NCBI RefSeq assembly: GCF_003865375.1
Contig: NZ_RQVS01000009.1
Location: 60,018 to 124,017, forward strand
DNA: 64,000 nt
Reading direction: 5' to 3'
DNA from: Gulosibacter macacae
GTDB taxonomy: Bacteria; Actinomycetota; Actinomycetes; Actinomycetales; Microbacteriaceae
The stretch's first letter is position 1. Every line of letters begins with the position of its first letter. A program made the position numbers and the translations under genes. Shown here piece by piece: positions 1-9,405 of this stretch. The notes beneath the pieces were generated by a model, which worked only from the letters and a program-made list of their open reading frames with translations, was not told the DNA's origin and did no database searches.

Positions 1-95
1 CGGTAGCTGCCGGGCGCGAGGCCGGTTTTGATGCGGAGCGGGCGCTGCGGGGCGCGGTGCGTCGACTTGCTGACCGCATCCGTGCGGCGGAATAG
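1..95 (+). CDS. mazG: MazG nucleoside triphosphate pyrophosphohydrolase, C-terminal fragment
   Basis: Only the last 30 codons are inside the window, in the frame ending with TAG at 93-95. The tail contains DAERALRGAVRRLADRIRAAE, which resembles the end of actinobacterial MazG proteins. MazG hydrolyses non-canonical or excess NTPs to NMP and pyrophosphate. In actinobacteria mazG commonly lies just upstream of eno, which is encoded 4.5 kb downstream here. The call rests on a short tail plus synteny, so another helical C-terminus is possible. The next gene is convergent and its stop codon directly abuts this one. Confidence 0.6.
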   Translation, partial: VAAGREAGFDAERALRGAVRRLADRIRAAE

Positions 96-632
96 CTAGC
101 TGCGCGCGTACGCGATGACCGGGGCCAGCGCATCCGGGTTGCTGTGGTCGAGGTGTTTCCCAATGCCAGCGACCTGCTCAGCAGCATCCGCATCGCCGCC
201 CCGCGCCTGCTGCTTAATCCGTTGGTTCGCGAACTTCATGATCGTGCGATCGGCGAAGTGCAGGTTTGGGTAGTCGATGCCACCGCGCAGGTGGAACCAG
301 CGCATCCGGTTGCTGAGTTCGGTTGGTGTCGCTGCCGCTGTAGCTCCGTCAAGAATTTTCTTGGTGTCGGCGCTCTCGGGGTTACCACCGCAGACCGTCA
401 CGCCAATGAGCTTCGTTGCCGGAGCGGCAATGGCCGGCTTCATGAACGCATCGAGATCAAGCAAGCTACCCGCGTAGATCGGCGCGATAACGACAGCGAC
501 GTCCACGCCGTCGAACGACGCGGGTGGCGACTCATCGAGGTCAACGCATTGCGCGCTGAGGGATTCGGCAAGCCACTGCGCGTAGCGACGCGAGTGGCCG
601 TAGCGAGAGCGGTAGGTGACGAGGGCGATCAT
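96..632 (-). CDS. Flavodoxin-domain protein
   Basis: A 178-residue soluble protein. The N-terminus is a beta strand followed by an FMN phosphate-binding loop (VTYRSRYGHSRRYA), as in short-chain flavodoxins and protoporphyrinogen oxidase HemG-type flavodoxin domains. A second segment near residues 48-58 (VIAPIYAGSLL) fits the second FMN loop. It probably carries FMN and shuttles electrons in the cytoplasm, but the partner is not evident. It is transcribed away from hisS, in the same direction as the two membrane-protein genes upstream of it. No heme genes are near, so a hemG assignment would be speculative. Confidence 0.7.
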   Translation of the reverse strand: MIALVTYRSRYGHSRRYAQWLAESLSAQCVDLDESPPASFDGVDVAVVIAPIYAGSLLDLDAFMKPAIAAPATKLIGVTVCGGNPESADTKKILDGATAAATPTELSNRMRWFHLRGGIDYPNLHFADRTIMKFANQRIKQQARGGDADAAEQVAGIGKHLDHSNPDALAPVIAYARS

Positions 633-644
633 GGGTATCTGCGC

Positions 645-1358
645 CTAAACGCCCGCGATGCCGCGACCGACGACCGGCTGGCGGGCTTTCTCGCTGAACT
701 GACGCACGGCAAGCACGAGCAGGAACTGCGCCGCAATGTAGGTCGTCATGATGAGGAGCGAACGCGCCGGCTGGCCCGGGTCGAATTCGGGACGGAACGT
801 GAAGATCGCGATGAGCGCATCCGAGACGAGGAAGAGCAGGCCACCGACGGTGCCGAAGCTGCCCCATCCGGTCGCAAGAATTGCCATTGCCGTGAGCGCG
901 ACCGCGTAGACAATGACGAGTGGTGCGAGCGCACCCGCGGCGGGCAGGCACAGCACGAGGACGATGATCGCGAGCACCGCGTAGAGCACGAGCCGCCAGC
1001 GTTGCACGACCACGATCGAGTGGCGCAGGCGCGGGTAGAGCGCGGCGATCCAGGCGAGCTGGGCGAAGAAGAAGCATCCGATGAGCACCGCGAAGCTGAG
1101 GTCGCCATCGAAGAAGCGGGGGAGGAGGTCGCCGAGAAACGAGAAGAACAGGGCGACGAGCGCGAACAGGCGAGTGCGCGGCCACCAGCCATTGCCCGCG
1201 GCATCGGGATGCGGGGCGAGTAGCACGAGCGCGAGCGTCGGCATGAGCAGAGCCTGGGTCACGGCGGCAAGCGTCTGTGCCTGCACGGCCGCGGCGATGA
1301 GGTGTACGAGCGCGACGGCCAGGAACGGCAGCGCGAACCACAGGATTCGGCGGGTCAT
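645..1358 (-). CDS. YhhN/TMEM86-family integral membrane protein
   Basis: A 237-residue protein with about eight hydrophobic helices. It has the family's mid-protein pattern of a small polar pair in a helix (FFSFLGDLLPRFF, then FFFAQLAWIAALYPRLR) and a second conserved acidic position (FLVSDALIAI). Members of the YhhN family include eukaryotic lysoplasmalogenases that cleave vinyl-ether lysolipids. In bacteria the substrate is generally unknown. The gene lies 12 bp upstream of the flavodoxin gene on the same strand and may be co-transcribed with it. Confidence 0.75.
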   Translation of the reverse strand: MTRRILWFALPFLAVALVHLIAAAVQAQTLAAVTQALLMPTLALVLLAPHPDAAGNGWWPRTRLFALVALFFSFLGDLLPRFFDGDLSFAVLIGCFFFAQLAWIAALYPRLRHSIVVVQRWRLVLYAVLAIIVLVLCLPAAGALAPLVIVYAVALTAMAILATGWGSFGTVGGLLFLVSDALIAIFTFRPEFDPGQPARSLLIMTTYIAAQFLLVLAVRQFSEKARQPVVGRGIAGV

Positions 1359-1397
1359 GGGAGTTAGTTTCCCATGAGGTCGGCGTTCCGCCCAGAT

Positions 1398-2030
1398 TTA
1401 GAGCGGTGAGCTTGTCTGGCCCTCGTCGATGACGCCGCGATAGCGGTGACCGCCGTATTGGCGCAGGGCGGCGTCGAGGGGCTGGATGAGCTTCGGCTGA
1501 TCACCAAACACCATTGATGTCGAGTCGGGCCCGTCAATATTTCGGCCTGCACGCAGGCTGCGGTAGCGCTCGTACACATCCCACCCGATGGCGCGGATGA
1601 CCAGGCGAACCCGCACCGACTGGGGTCGCCCCATGAGTGCCGAGGAACTCGAGTTTGAGCGGCGCACGTGTGCGACCTGCAGGTCGAGCGAGTCAATTTC
1701 GTGCCACTCGAGTTGCCACTGTTCGGCCGGCATCTTCGGGTCGATATAGCGAACCCCGATCGGTGACACGGCGATCCAACGCGCACGCAGAATGTTGAAG
1801 CTGAACAGGAATACCGCGAGGCCCGCGAGAAAACAGCCCCAGCTGATGAGCGGAATGAAGACGGTCTCTGCGCCCTCGAGCGTGGCGTTCTGATCAAAAT
1901 AGACGCCCCAAAGCCCGAGCCCGCCGATTACCAGCAGAATGGCGCCGCCGGCAAAGATCGTGCCCATCTTGTTGGGAATCTTGACCCAGATCTCGCCGGG
2001 GAGCGCTTGTGGTGTGGATTTCGCGGCCAT
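1398..2030 (-). CDS. Membrane protein with two N-terminal helices and a PH-like C-terminal region
   Basis: A 210-residue protein. Two transmembrane segments lie at about residues 24-44 and 60-80. They are followed by a soluble part (RWIAVSPIGVRYIDPKMP...WHEIDSLDLQ) with the alternating strand pattern of bacterial PH-like (DUF304-type) domains, where a tryptophan or histidine in 'W.EI' is common. The role is unknown. It is divergent from hisS with a 60-bp gap, so the two promoters must lie back to back. The assignment is by general pattern only. Confidence 0.55.
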   Translation of the reverse strand: MAAKSTPQALPGEIWVKIPNKMGTIFAGGAILLVIGGLGLWGVYFDQNATLEGAETVFIPLISWGCFLAGLAVFLFSFNILRARWIAVSPIGVRYIDPKMPAEQWQLEWHEIDSLDLQVAHVRRSNSSSSALMGRPQSVRVRLVIRAIGWDVYERYRSLRAGRNIDGPDSTSMVFGDQPKLIQPLDAALRQYGGHRYRGVIDEGQTSSPL

Positions 2031-2090
2031 GACGGCAGGCTAGCGAGTTGTCGACGAGGTGCGCATCCGACTCCGGGCGATAATGGAGCA

Positions 2091-3395
2091 ATGGCCACTC
2101 AGATCAACCCACCGCGCGGGATGCGCGATTTCCTCCCCGCAGACAAGCGTCGTCGTGAGCGCGTGCTCGCCACCATTCGCAAGGTGTATGCATCCCATGG
2201 GTTCGATGAGATCGAGACGCCGGTGGTGGAGGACTCGGAGCGTCTGCACTCGGGCATGGGCGGCGATAACGAGAAGCTGTCGTTCGCGGTGATGCGCCGC
2301 GGGCTCGAGCAGGCTGATTTGCAGCGGGCGGCCGATGCTGATGATGCGCTCGCGTTGAGTGATTTGGGCTTGCGGTTTGACCTCACCGTGCCGCTCGCGC
2401 GCTATGTCGCTACGCACCGTGGCACGCTGCCGAATGTCTTCCGGGCGCTGCAGATTGGCCCGGTGTGGCGGGCGGAACGGCCGCAGAAGGGCCGCTATCG
2501 CCAGTTCGTGCAGTGCGATATTGACATTTTGGGTGAGGCTTCGTCGCTTGCTGAGGCGGAATTGCTCATTGCGGGTGCCGACGCTCTCGGTGCCCTTGGC
2601 CTGCACGATTGCACGTTCCGGGTGAACGACCGGCGCCTGCTCACGGCGCTGCTTGACTGGAGCGGGTTTGCTGCCGAGCAGCAGTCCGGTGCGCTCATTT
2701 CGGTCGACAAACTCGACAAGATCGGTGTCGAGGGCGTGACTGCTGAGCTCGAGCAGGTGGATGCAGCTGCGGCCGCGAAACTGCGCCTCGCGCTTGAGGG
2801 ATGGGCGCCGGTGCTTGCTGAGGGCATCCCGCTGTCGACCGAGTCGGTGCTCGCTTCGCTGCCGGAAGAGTTGCGGGCACGGCCGGATGCGATTGCCGCG
2901 GCCGAGTCGCTCGGCGGCATTGCCGACGCGGTCGCGGCTGGCGGCGGCGGTGCGCTCGTGTATGACCCGACGCTCGTGCGGGGGATGGGGTACTACACCG
3001 GCACGATCTTCGAGGTCGCGCATCCGAGTTCGGGCTCGTCGGTTGGTGGCGGTGGCCGGTATGACGGCATGATTGGGCGCTTCCTTGGCCAGGATGTGCC
3101 GGCCTGCGGTTTCTCGATCGGGTTCGAGCGCATCGTTGACTTGGTCGAAGAGCGCGAGTCGGCAGCCGAGGTTGCGATCATCGGGCTCTATGACAAGCGG
3201 ATGCCCGTGGATGCGCTCGTGACTCTCAAGGCGTCGCTCATGGCTCGAGGAGAGCGGGTGCGCCTGGAGGCGCGACCAAAGAACGCCCGCAACCTGCTCG
3301 AACGAGCGGCAGCCGAAGGCTTCACTCACGTGGCGCACCTACGCGAAGAACACCTCGACGACCCGCACTCGATCACGCTCGAGCCGTTGGGCTGA
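2091..3395 (+). CDS. hisS: Histidyl-tRNA synthetase
   Basis: A 434-residue class II aminoacyl-tRNA synthetase that charges tRNA-His. The N-terminus (PPRGMRDFLPADKRRRERV) is typical of HisRS. Motif 2 is seen near residues 125-141 (VWRAERPQKGRYRQFVQ), a histidine-site signature near 300 (GMGYYTGTIFEV) and motif 3 glycines near 318 (GGGGRYDGMIG). The C-terminal anticodon-binding domain starts at about residue 345. The reading frame is open further upstream to 2007, but ATG 2091 starts exactly where HisRS homology begins and is preceded by GGAG four bases away. Confidence 0.95.
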   Translation: MATQINPPRGMRDFLPADKRRRERVLATIRKVYASHGFDEIETPVVEDSERLHSGMGGDNEKLSFAVMRRGLEQADLQRAADADDALALSDLGLRFDLTVPLARYVATHRGTLPNVFRALQIGPVWRAERPQKGRYRQFVQCDIDILGEASSLAEAELLIAGADALGALGLHDCTFRVNDRRLLTALLDWSGFAAEQQSGALISVDKLDKIGVEGVTAELEQVDAAAAAKLRLALEGWAPVLAEGIPLSTESVLASLPEELRARPDAIAAAESLGGIADAVAAGGGGALVYDPTLVRGMGYYTGTIFEVAHPSSGSSVGGGGRYDGMIGRFLGQDVPACGFSIGFERIVDLVEERESAAEVAIIGLYDKRMPVDALVTLKASLMARGERVRLEARPKNARNLLERAAAEGFTHVAHLREEHLDDPHSITLEPLG

Positions 3396-3423
3396 CGCTT
3401 CGGTCTCGGACAGGACGACACCT

Positions 3424-4581
3424 GTGATCCGCGCGCAAGATGCCGCCGTCGCGGCACAGCTTCCGGAACTCATTGAGGCAAGCGCCTCCGACCCGATCCG
3501 TCGCGGTGAGCTGCGCGGGCGTGCCCTCTGCGCGCGCATCGCGGCCCTGCACGACACTTACGACGAACTCTTCCGCACCGTAGGCGGTGAGCCGCTCGAG
3601 CGTGGCGACCTGATCGCCCGCACCATCGATGCGGTGCGACGCTGGTGGCCGGAAGGCGCCGACGAGATCAACGGCATGGCACAGGGTGCGGGCCTCCCGG
3701 CCGAGCACGTCTGGTTCCTCAACACGCGAACGGAGCTCCTCGCCGAGGCGCGGCGTCTTGGTGCCGGGGCGGGCGCGCGTGAGTGTTCGGTTGCCGTGCA
3801 GATTGATGCGTCGGCGGCGAGCACCGTTGGTATCCAAACCTGGGACTGGCACGACCACATGGTGGATTGCTGGCACCCGGTCGCGATTTCGGGCGGTAAG
3901 CAGTCCTACGTCGGCATGACCGAGTCCGGCATCATTTCGAAGATCGGCGTGAACAGCGCCGGAATTGGCGTTCATCTCGACATCCTCTTCCACCAAGAGG
4001 ACCACGCTGGGGGAGTGCCGGTGCATCTGGTTGCTGGTCGCATCCTCGCCGAAGCTGGTTCGTTCGACGAAGCCGTCGAGATCGCCCGCAATGCGCCGGT
4101 GAGCGCGTCCTCGGCAATCTCGATCCACGATGGTGCCCGGGCCGTCACGGTCGAACTCTCACCGGCTGGCGCGGAGCTCGTTGAGCCGCTCCACGACTGG
4201 CTCGTCCACACCAACCGCTTCCAGACCCCGCGCCTGCGGCAAGGTGAGTACCGCAACCCGGAGGAGACGGATTCAGACGCTGACGCCTGGGCGCGCCAAG
4301 CGGTGTTGCGCGAGCGCACGGCACGAGAGCCTGAGATCAATGGCGTCGACGACCTTCTGCAATTGCTCGACTCCGAACCAAACCAGTTTGGCCAGCTGAC
4401 CTGCCTGCCAGCGCTGTCAGAGCCCATAGGCCGTCGCTGGCACACTCTCGCCACGATGATCACCCGACCCGTCGAGCAAACCTTCTCGATCAAGGCTGGA
4501 ATTCCGCTCGGCGATGCGCCCCTGCGCACCTTCGCGGTGCCGGGTTCAGATTCCACGGAAGCGGCAACCTCGGCCCACTAG
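3424..4581 (+). CDS. C45-family (acyl-CoA:6-aminopenicillanate acyltransferase-like) Ntn hydrolase
   Basis: A 385-residue protein that matches the C45 autoproteolytic family (isopenicillin N acyltransferase-like). A long helical pro-segment ends at RECSVAVQ, making Cys121 the likely N-terminal nucleophile after self-cleavage. Downstream signatures are QTWDWHDHMVDCW, a GMTESG(I)ISKIGVN block and HLDILFHQED. Bacterial relatives hydrolyse or transfer acyl groups on peptides or lactams, and the natural substrate is seldom known. The GTG start is 28 bp after hisS on the same strand, so read-through from hisS is likely. Nothing nearby suggests beta-lactam synthesis. Confidence 0.8.
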   Translation: MIRAQDAAVAAQLPELIEASASDPIRRGELRGRALCARIAALHDTYDELFRTVGGEPLERGDLIARTIDAVRRWWPEGADEINGMAQGAGLPAEHVWFLNTRTELLAEARRLGAGAGARECSVAVQIDASAASTVGIQTWDWHDHMVDCWHPVAISGGKQSYVGMTESGIISKIGVNSAGIGVHLDILFHQEDHAGGVPVHLVAGRILAEAGSFDEAVEIARNAPVSASSAISIHDGARAVTVELSPAGAELVEPLHDWLVHTNRFQTPRLRQGEYRNPEETDSDADAWARQAVLRERTAREPEINGVDDLLQLLDSEPNQFGQLTCLPALSEPIGRRWHTLATMITRPVEQTFSIKAGIPLGDAPLRTFAVPGSDSTEAATSAH

Positions 4582-5913
<1,332 letters not shown>

Positions 5914-5947
5914 TCACCGCGCACTCGTCATTCGCTAGATTCACAGC

Positions 5948-5982
5948 ACTGCGGCCGGTCTCGATTCGGGACCGGCCGCAGT
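5948..5982 (+). terminator. Hairpin after eno
   Basis: A perfect 13-bp inverted repeat (ACTGCGGCCGGTC / GACCGGCCGCAGT) with a 9-base loop, 34 bp after the eno stop. There is no U-tract, as is common for actinobacterial terminators. Confidence 0.7.
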
Positions 5983-6015
5983 CGTGTTCAGGCGCAGTGG
6001 GCGCTGTCCGGCACA

Positions 6016-6474
6016 ATGGATCAGATGACCTCCACGAAGCAGCCGGGCAACTCTCGCCGCGCGGGCCGACGCCCGACCGGCGGATCGCTCCTGCTCATCG
6101 GCGTGCTCATCATCGGCGTCGGCATGCTCACGCCGACGGTCAACCAGCTCATTTCGCAGCAGCAGCGCATCCGCGATCTTGAGGCCGATATCGCCACGGC
6201 AAGTGCCGATCTTGACCAGCTCACCACCGAGAAAGCTCGTTGGGATGATCCTGCCTATGTGCGCGCACAGGCTCGCGGGCGACTCTTGTTCGTCGAACCC
6301 GGGGACACCAGCTACTTCGTCGTCGACAGCGGCGGTCAGCGTGCGCCGCTTGCCCCGGTGGATGTCTCGGTTGACATGCACGAAACCAAATCTGACCCGG
6401 CAGCGCTCTACCTCGAGTCGCTCATCCGCGCGGCGAATGCCGATTCCGCGCCCACATCGCAGGAGACTCCATGA
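6016..6474 (+). CDS. Septum formation initiator family protein (FtsB/DivIC-like)
   Basis: A 152-residue bitopic protein. A basic N-terminus (RRAGRRPTGG) is followed by one transmembrane helix (about residues 24-44) and a coiled coil (SQQQRIRDLEADIATA...). Next comes the family's C-terminal motif: a tryptophan-aspartate-aspartate-proline-alanine-tyrosine segment (ARWDDPAYVRAQARGRL) ending in FVEPGDT. FtsB/DivIC bridges FtsL and FtsQ/DivIB in the divisome. Its place after eno is conserved in actinobacteria. ATG 6025 is an alternative start three codons in. The stop overlaps the next start (ATGA). Confidence 0.88.
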   Translation: MDQMTSTKQPGNSRRAGRRPTGGSLLLIGVLIIGVGMLTPTVNQLISQQQRIRDLEADIATASADLDQLTTEKARWDDPAYVRAQARGRLLFVEPGDTSYFVVDSGGQRAPLAPVDVSVDMHETKSDPAALYLESLIRAANADSAPTSQETP

Positions 6475-7007
6475 CCCAGGATGCGCAATCCCCGTTCCCG
6501 CCCGCCACCGAACGCGATATTGCCGTCGTTACCGCGCAATTGGGTCGACCGGCTCGCGGTGTGCTCGGCGTCGGAGCACGCTGTGTCTGCGGCAATCCGG
6601 TCGTCGTGATCACCGCTCCCCGTCTCGATGACGGCACGCCGTTCCCGACCCTCTACTACCTCACGCATCCCGAAGCCACGGCCGAAATGTCGCGGCTCGA
6701 AGTTGCGCACCTCATGGTCGAAATGCAGGATGCGCTCGCGACCGACCCGGAACTCCAGGCCGCCTACCAGCGCGCGCACGAGCAGTATCTCGCCCAGCGC
6801 GAAGCGGTCGAGCACGTCGCCGAGATTGCGAACGTCACCGCAGGTGGGATGCCGACACGGGTCAAGTGCCTGCACGCGCTCGCCGGTCACGCCCTCGCGG
6901 CTGGCCCCGGCGTCAACCCGATGGGGGACTGGGCGCTGCGCGAGTCGGCCTGGAGCCCGGAGCGTTGTCAGTGCGACGACCCGGGTGCGGCACTGCGTGC
7001 GGAATAG
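6471..7007 (+). CDS. DUF501 family protein
   Basis: A 178-residue protein of the DUF501 family, found mainly in actinobacteria. Its N-terminal half holds a conserved block (RCVCGNPVVVITAPRLDDGTPFPTLYYL). The C-terminal half holds TRVKCLHALAGHALA followed by GVNPMGDWAL, with cysteine and histidine positions that could bind metal. The ATG overlaps the divIC-like stop by 4 bp, so the two are translationally coupled. Function is unknown. The constant link with eno and ftsB suggests a housekeeping role. Confidence 0.88.
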   Translation: MTQDAQSPFPPATERDIAVVTAQLGRPARGVLGVGARCVCGNPVVVITAPRLDDGTPFPTLYYLTHPEATAEMSRLEVAHLMVEMQDALATDPELQAAYQRAHEQYLAQREAVEHVAEIANVTAGGMPTRVKCLHALAGHALAAGPGVNPMGDWALRESAWSPERCQCDDPGAALRAE

Positions 7008-7126
7008 TGCTTCGAGAGCCTCAGCACACGCTCTGCCCAGCTTCTCGCCGGATTGGTTTGCCGAAGGTGACTACACTTGATCGGTAGCGTTTTTCGAAGA
7101 TGACGACCCTTGAAAGGGGTATACGC

Positions 7127-8575
7127 GTGACGAAGATCCTGATTGTGGGTGGTGGCTACGCTGGCTTCACCGCGGCCCGCCAGCTCGAGAAGAAGCTCAA
7201 CCCGGGAGAGGCCCAGGTAACGCTGGTCGACCCGCTGCCGTACATGACGTACCAGCCGTTCCTACCCGAGGTTGCGGGTGGTTCGATTGAGCCCCGTCAC
7301 GCTGTTGTTTCGCTGCGCCGCCACCTCAAGCGCACGCGAGTCATCACGGCTGAAGTCACGAACATCGACCACGCCACTAAGACCGCGACGATCAAGCCGG
7401 AAGACGGCGACGCTTACCAGCTCGGCTACGACATCGTCGTGGTCACCGCTGGTGCCGTGAGCCGCACCTTCCCGATCGCTGGCATTGCCGAGAACGCCGT
7501 CGGCCTCAAGCACATCGAAGAGGCGATCTGGGTGCGCGACACCATGATCGACAACTTCAACCGCGCATCGACCATGGCCCCCGGCCCTGAGCGCTCTCGC
7601 CTGCTCACCTTCGTGGTTGTCGGTGGCGGCTTCGCTGGTATCGAGGCGTTCGCCGAGATGCGTTCGCTCGCGACGGCCCTGCTCGCCGACTACCCCTCGC
7701 TGCAGTTCGACGATGTGCAGTTCCACCTCATTGAGGCCGCACCGCGCATCATGCCCGAGGTTTCGGAGCAGACGGCGCTCTGGGTCATCAAGAACCTCGC
7801 CGAGCGCGGCGCCACCGTGCACCTCAATACCCAGTGCACCTCGGCTGTGGACGGCGTGGTCGAGACCTCGGCGGGCGACAAGTTCCCGACCGACGTCATC
7901 GTCTGGACCGCCGGCATGATGGCGAACCCCCTCGTCAAGGGCTTCACCGACCTGCCGGTCAACGAGCGCGGCAACCTGCGTGCGCGCGCCGACCTGCGCG
8001 TCGAGGGCGACGAGGGCATCGTGAAGGACGCCTGGACCGCTGGCGACGTGTCGGCCGTGCCCGACCTCTCGGGCGGTGGCGTGAACGGCTTCTGCGTTCC
8101 GAACGCCCAGCACGCGGTGCGCCAGGCGCGCGTGCTCGCCGACAACATCGTGGCGACGCTGCGTGGCGACGCTCCGACCGACTACTACCACGAGAACATC
8201 GGGGCGGTTGCAGGTCTCGGTATGGGCGTCGGCGCGTTCCAGTCGGGCAAGACCGGCATCACGGGCCTTCCGGCCTGGGCGATGCACCGTGGCTACCACG
8301 GCATGGCGATCCCGACCTACGAGCGCAAGGTGCGTGTGTTCGCGAACTGGGCGCTGCAGCTCATCCTCGGCCGCGACTTCGTGTCGCTGAGCGAGGTCTC
8401 GCAGCCGAAGGCGTTCTTCGAGCGCTTCGCCGCGAAGCCGCGCCCGGCCGCTGACGCGAAGCCGGCTGAGGCGGCAAAGCCCGGCCCGAAGCCCGCGGCT
8501 CCCAAGGTTGACGAGTCGGCTGCGCCCAAGGCTGAGGCGCCCAAGGCTGAGGCGCCCAAGGCTGAGGCCAAGTAG
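7127..8575 (+). CDS. ndh: Type II NADH:quinone oxidoreductase (NDH-2)
   Basis: A 482-residue single-subunit flavoenzyme that oxidises NADH and reduces menaquinone at the membrane without proton pumping. The FAD-binding Rossmann motif is at residues 4-14 (ILIVGGGYAGF) and the NADH-binding one near 163 (VVGGGFAGIEA). A third block, DAWTAGDVSAVPD, binds FAD. GTG 7127 is chosen because a strong GAAAGGGG Shine-Dalgarno precedes it. The C-terminus (from about residue 440) is a low-complexity tail of Pro, Ala, Lys and Glu with tandem AEAPK units. A perfect hairpin at 8603-8641 follows. Confidence 0.93.
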   Translation: MTKILIVGGGYAGFTAARQLEKKLNPGEAQVTLVDPLPYMTYQPFLPEVAGGSIEPRHAVVSLRRHLKRTRVITAEVTNIDHATKTATIKPEDGDAYQLGYDIVVVTAGAVSRTFPIAGIAENAVGLKHIEEAIWVRDTMIDNFNRASTMAPGPERSRLLTFVVVGGGFAGIEAFAEMRSLATALLADYPSLQFDDVQFHLIEAAPRIMPEVSEQTALWVIKNLAERGATVHLNTQCTSAVDGVVETSAGDKFPTDVIVWTAGMMANPLVKGFTDLPVNERGNLRARADLRVEGDEGIVKDAWTAGDVSAVPDLSGGGVNGFCVPNAQHAVRQARVLADNIVATLRGDAPTDYYHENIGAVAGLGMGVGAFQSGKTGITGLPAWAMHRGYHGMAIPTYERKVRVFANWALQLILGRDFVSLSEVSQPKAFFERFAAKPRPAADAKPAEAAKPGPKPAAPKVDESAAPKAEAPKAEAPKAEAK

Positions 8576-8602
8576 CCCCAGGTCTGCTGGCCAGTGACGT
8601 AC

Positions 8603-8641
8603 GTGCGACGCCGCCGCATCCCGGATGCGGCGGCGTCGCAC
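8603..8641 (+). terminator. Long perfect hairpin after ndh
   Basis: A 19-bp perfect inverted repeat (GTGCGACGCCGCCGCATCC and its complement) separated by one base, so the RNA would form an 18-bp stem with a tight loop. It is placed 28 bp after the ndh stop and 33 bp before the tRNA gene. Confidence 0.75.
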
Positions 8642-8673
8642 TGTAACTGGCCACAGCATCCACCCCCACAACA

Positions 8674-8750
8674 CCCCCGGTAGCCCAATTGGCAGAGGCA
8701 AGCGACTTAAAATCGCTGAGCTGCGGGTTCGAGTCCCGCCCGGGGGACCA
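8674..8750 (+). tRNA. tRNA with anticodon UAA (Leu), class I body
   Basis: A 77-base cloverleaf. The 7-bp acceptor stem is CCCCCGG/CCGGGGG. The D arm carries TTGGCAGA. The anticodon stem is AGCGA/TCGCT around the loop CTTAAAA (anticodon TAA). The T arm is GCGGG-TTCGAGT-CCCGC, and CCA is encoded at 8748-8750. The anticodon reads UUA (leucine). The variable loop is only five bases (GAGCT), whereas ordinary bacterial tRNA-Leu is class II with a long variable arm. C1-G72 is also uncommon. It lies between the ndh terminator and the next gene. Confidence 0.85.
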
Positions 8751-8772
8751 CAAGCACCATTAGGCTGGCGCC

Positions 8773-9354
8773 ATGAGCGAGCCAGTCCTGCGCCCCACCG
8801 CACCAGCCAACGCCAAGGCCCTCGAGACCGGCTCGGGCATCGCTTGGCACGACTGGGTCGACTACCTCGAAGCACAGGATGCAGCGAAGCTCGACCACAC
8901 CGATATGGCCCGCCTCGCGCTCGCCCGCATCCTCGAAGTTGGCAAGTCGACGAGCCCGGAGTGGTGGGCCCAGGGCGTGACCGTTGCCTACGAACGCCAC
9001 ATCGGTCGCCGGCAGGTCGGCCAAACCTGCGATGGCAGCTTCAGCGTCACGGTCTCAAAGACGCTTCCCGGCGACATGGATGCAGTGCTCGAACGCTGGC
9101 AGGCGCGGTTCGACTCGGTGGTCGAGTTCAATGGCGTGCTCCTCAGCCGCAAGCCCGCCGCATCCAGCACCGAGAAATGGCGCTATTGGCGCTGTGGGCT
9201 CGAGGATGGCTCGACGCTCAGCGTCAATATGCAGACAAAGCCAACGGGGGAGAAGACGGCGCTCGCGGTGAACCACGACAAGCTTGGCTCGGCCGATGAC
9301 GTCGAGCACTGGCGGGCGTTCTGGAAGGCCGAACTCACTCGCTTCGCGCAGTAG
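8773..9354 (+). CDS. Conserved hypothetical protein, possible SRPBCC/START-like fold
   Basis: A 193-residue soluble protein. The first 75 residues are helical, with many tryptophans (IAWHDWVDYLEAQD... SPEWWAQGVTVAYERHIGRRQVGQ). The second half alternates strands (SFSVTVSKTLPGD, WRYWRCGLEDGSTLSVNM) and ends in a long helix (DVEHWRAFWKAELTRFA), as in SRPBCC ligand-binding folds. Similar two-part proteins occur in actinobacteria without a known function. It stands alone between the tRNA gene and lemA. Confidence 0.5.
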   Translation: MSEPVLRPTAPANAKALETGSGIAWHDWVDYLEAQDAAKLDHTDMARLALARILEVGKSTSPEWWAQGVTVAYERHIGRRQVGQTCDGSFSVTVSKTLPGDMDAVLERWQARFDSVVEFNGVLLSRKPAASSTEKWRYWRCGLEDGSTLSVNMQTKPTGEKTALAVNHDKLGSADDVEHWRAFWKAELTRFAQ

Positions 9355-9405
9355 TCTGCGAACTCGTCACCGCCGCCTCAACCTCGCCTCGTTAGACTGC
9401 GAAAT

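Noticed and set aside
144..1223. Long plus-strand open frame (359 codons) over the left edge
   Set aside because: Low-complexity, charge-rich translation typical of an antisense frame in GC-rich DNA. The minus strand holds the flavodoxin and YhhN genes with clear motifs.
2040..3338. Minus-strand 432-codon frame opposite hisS
   Set aside because: It is the shadow of hisS, whose catalytic motifs are unmistakable.
7262..8875. Minus-strand 537-codon frame opposite ndh and the tRNA
   Set aside because: It crosses the tRNA gene and the perfect hairpin, and its translation is a low-complexity antisense product.
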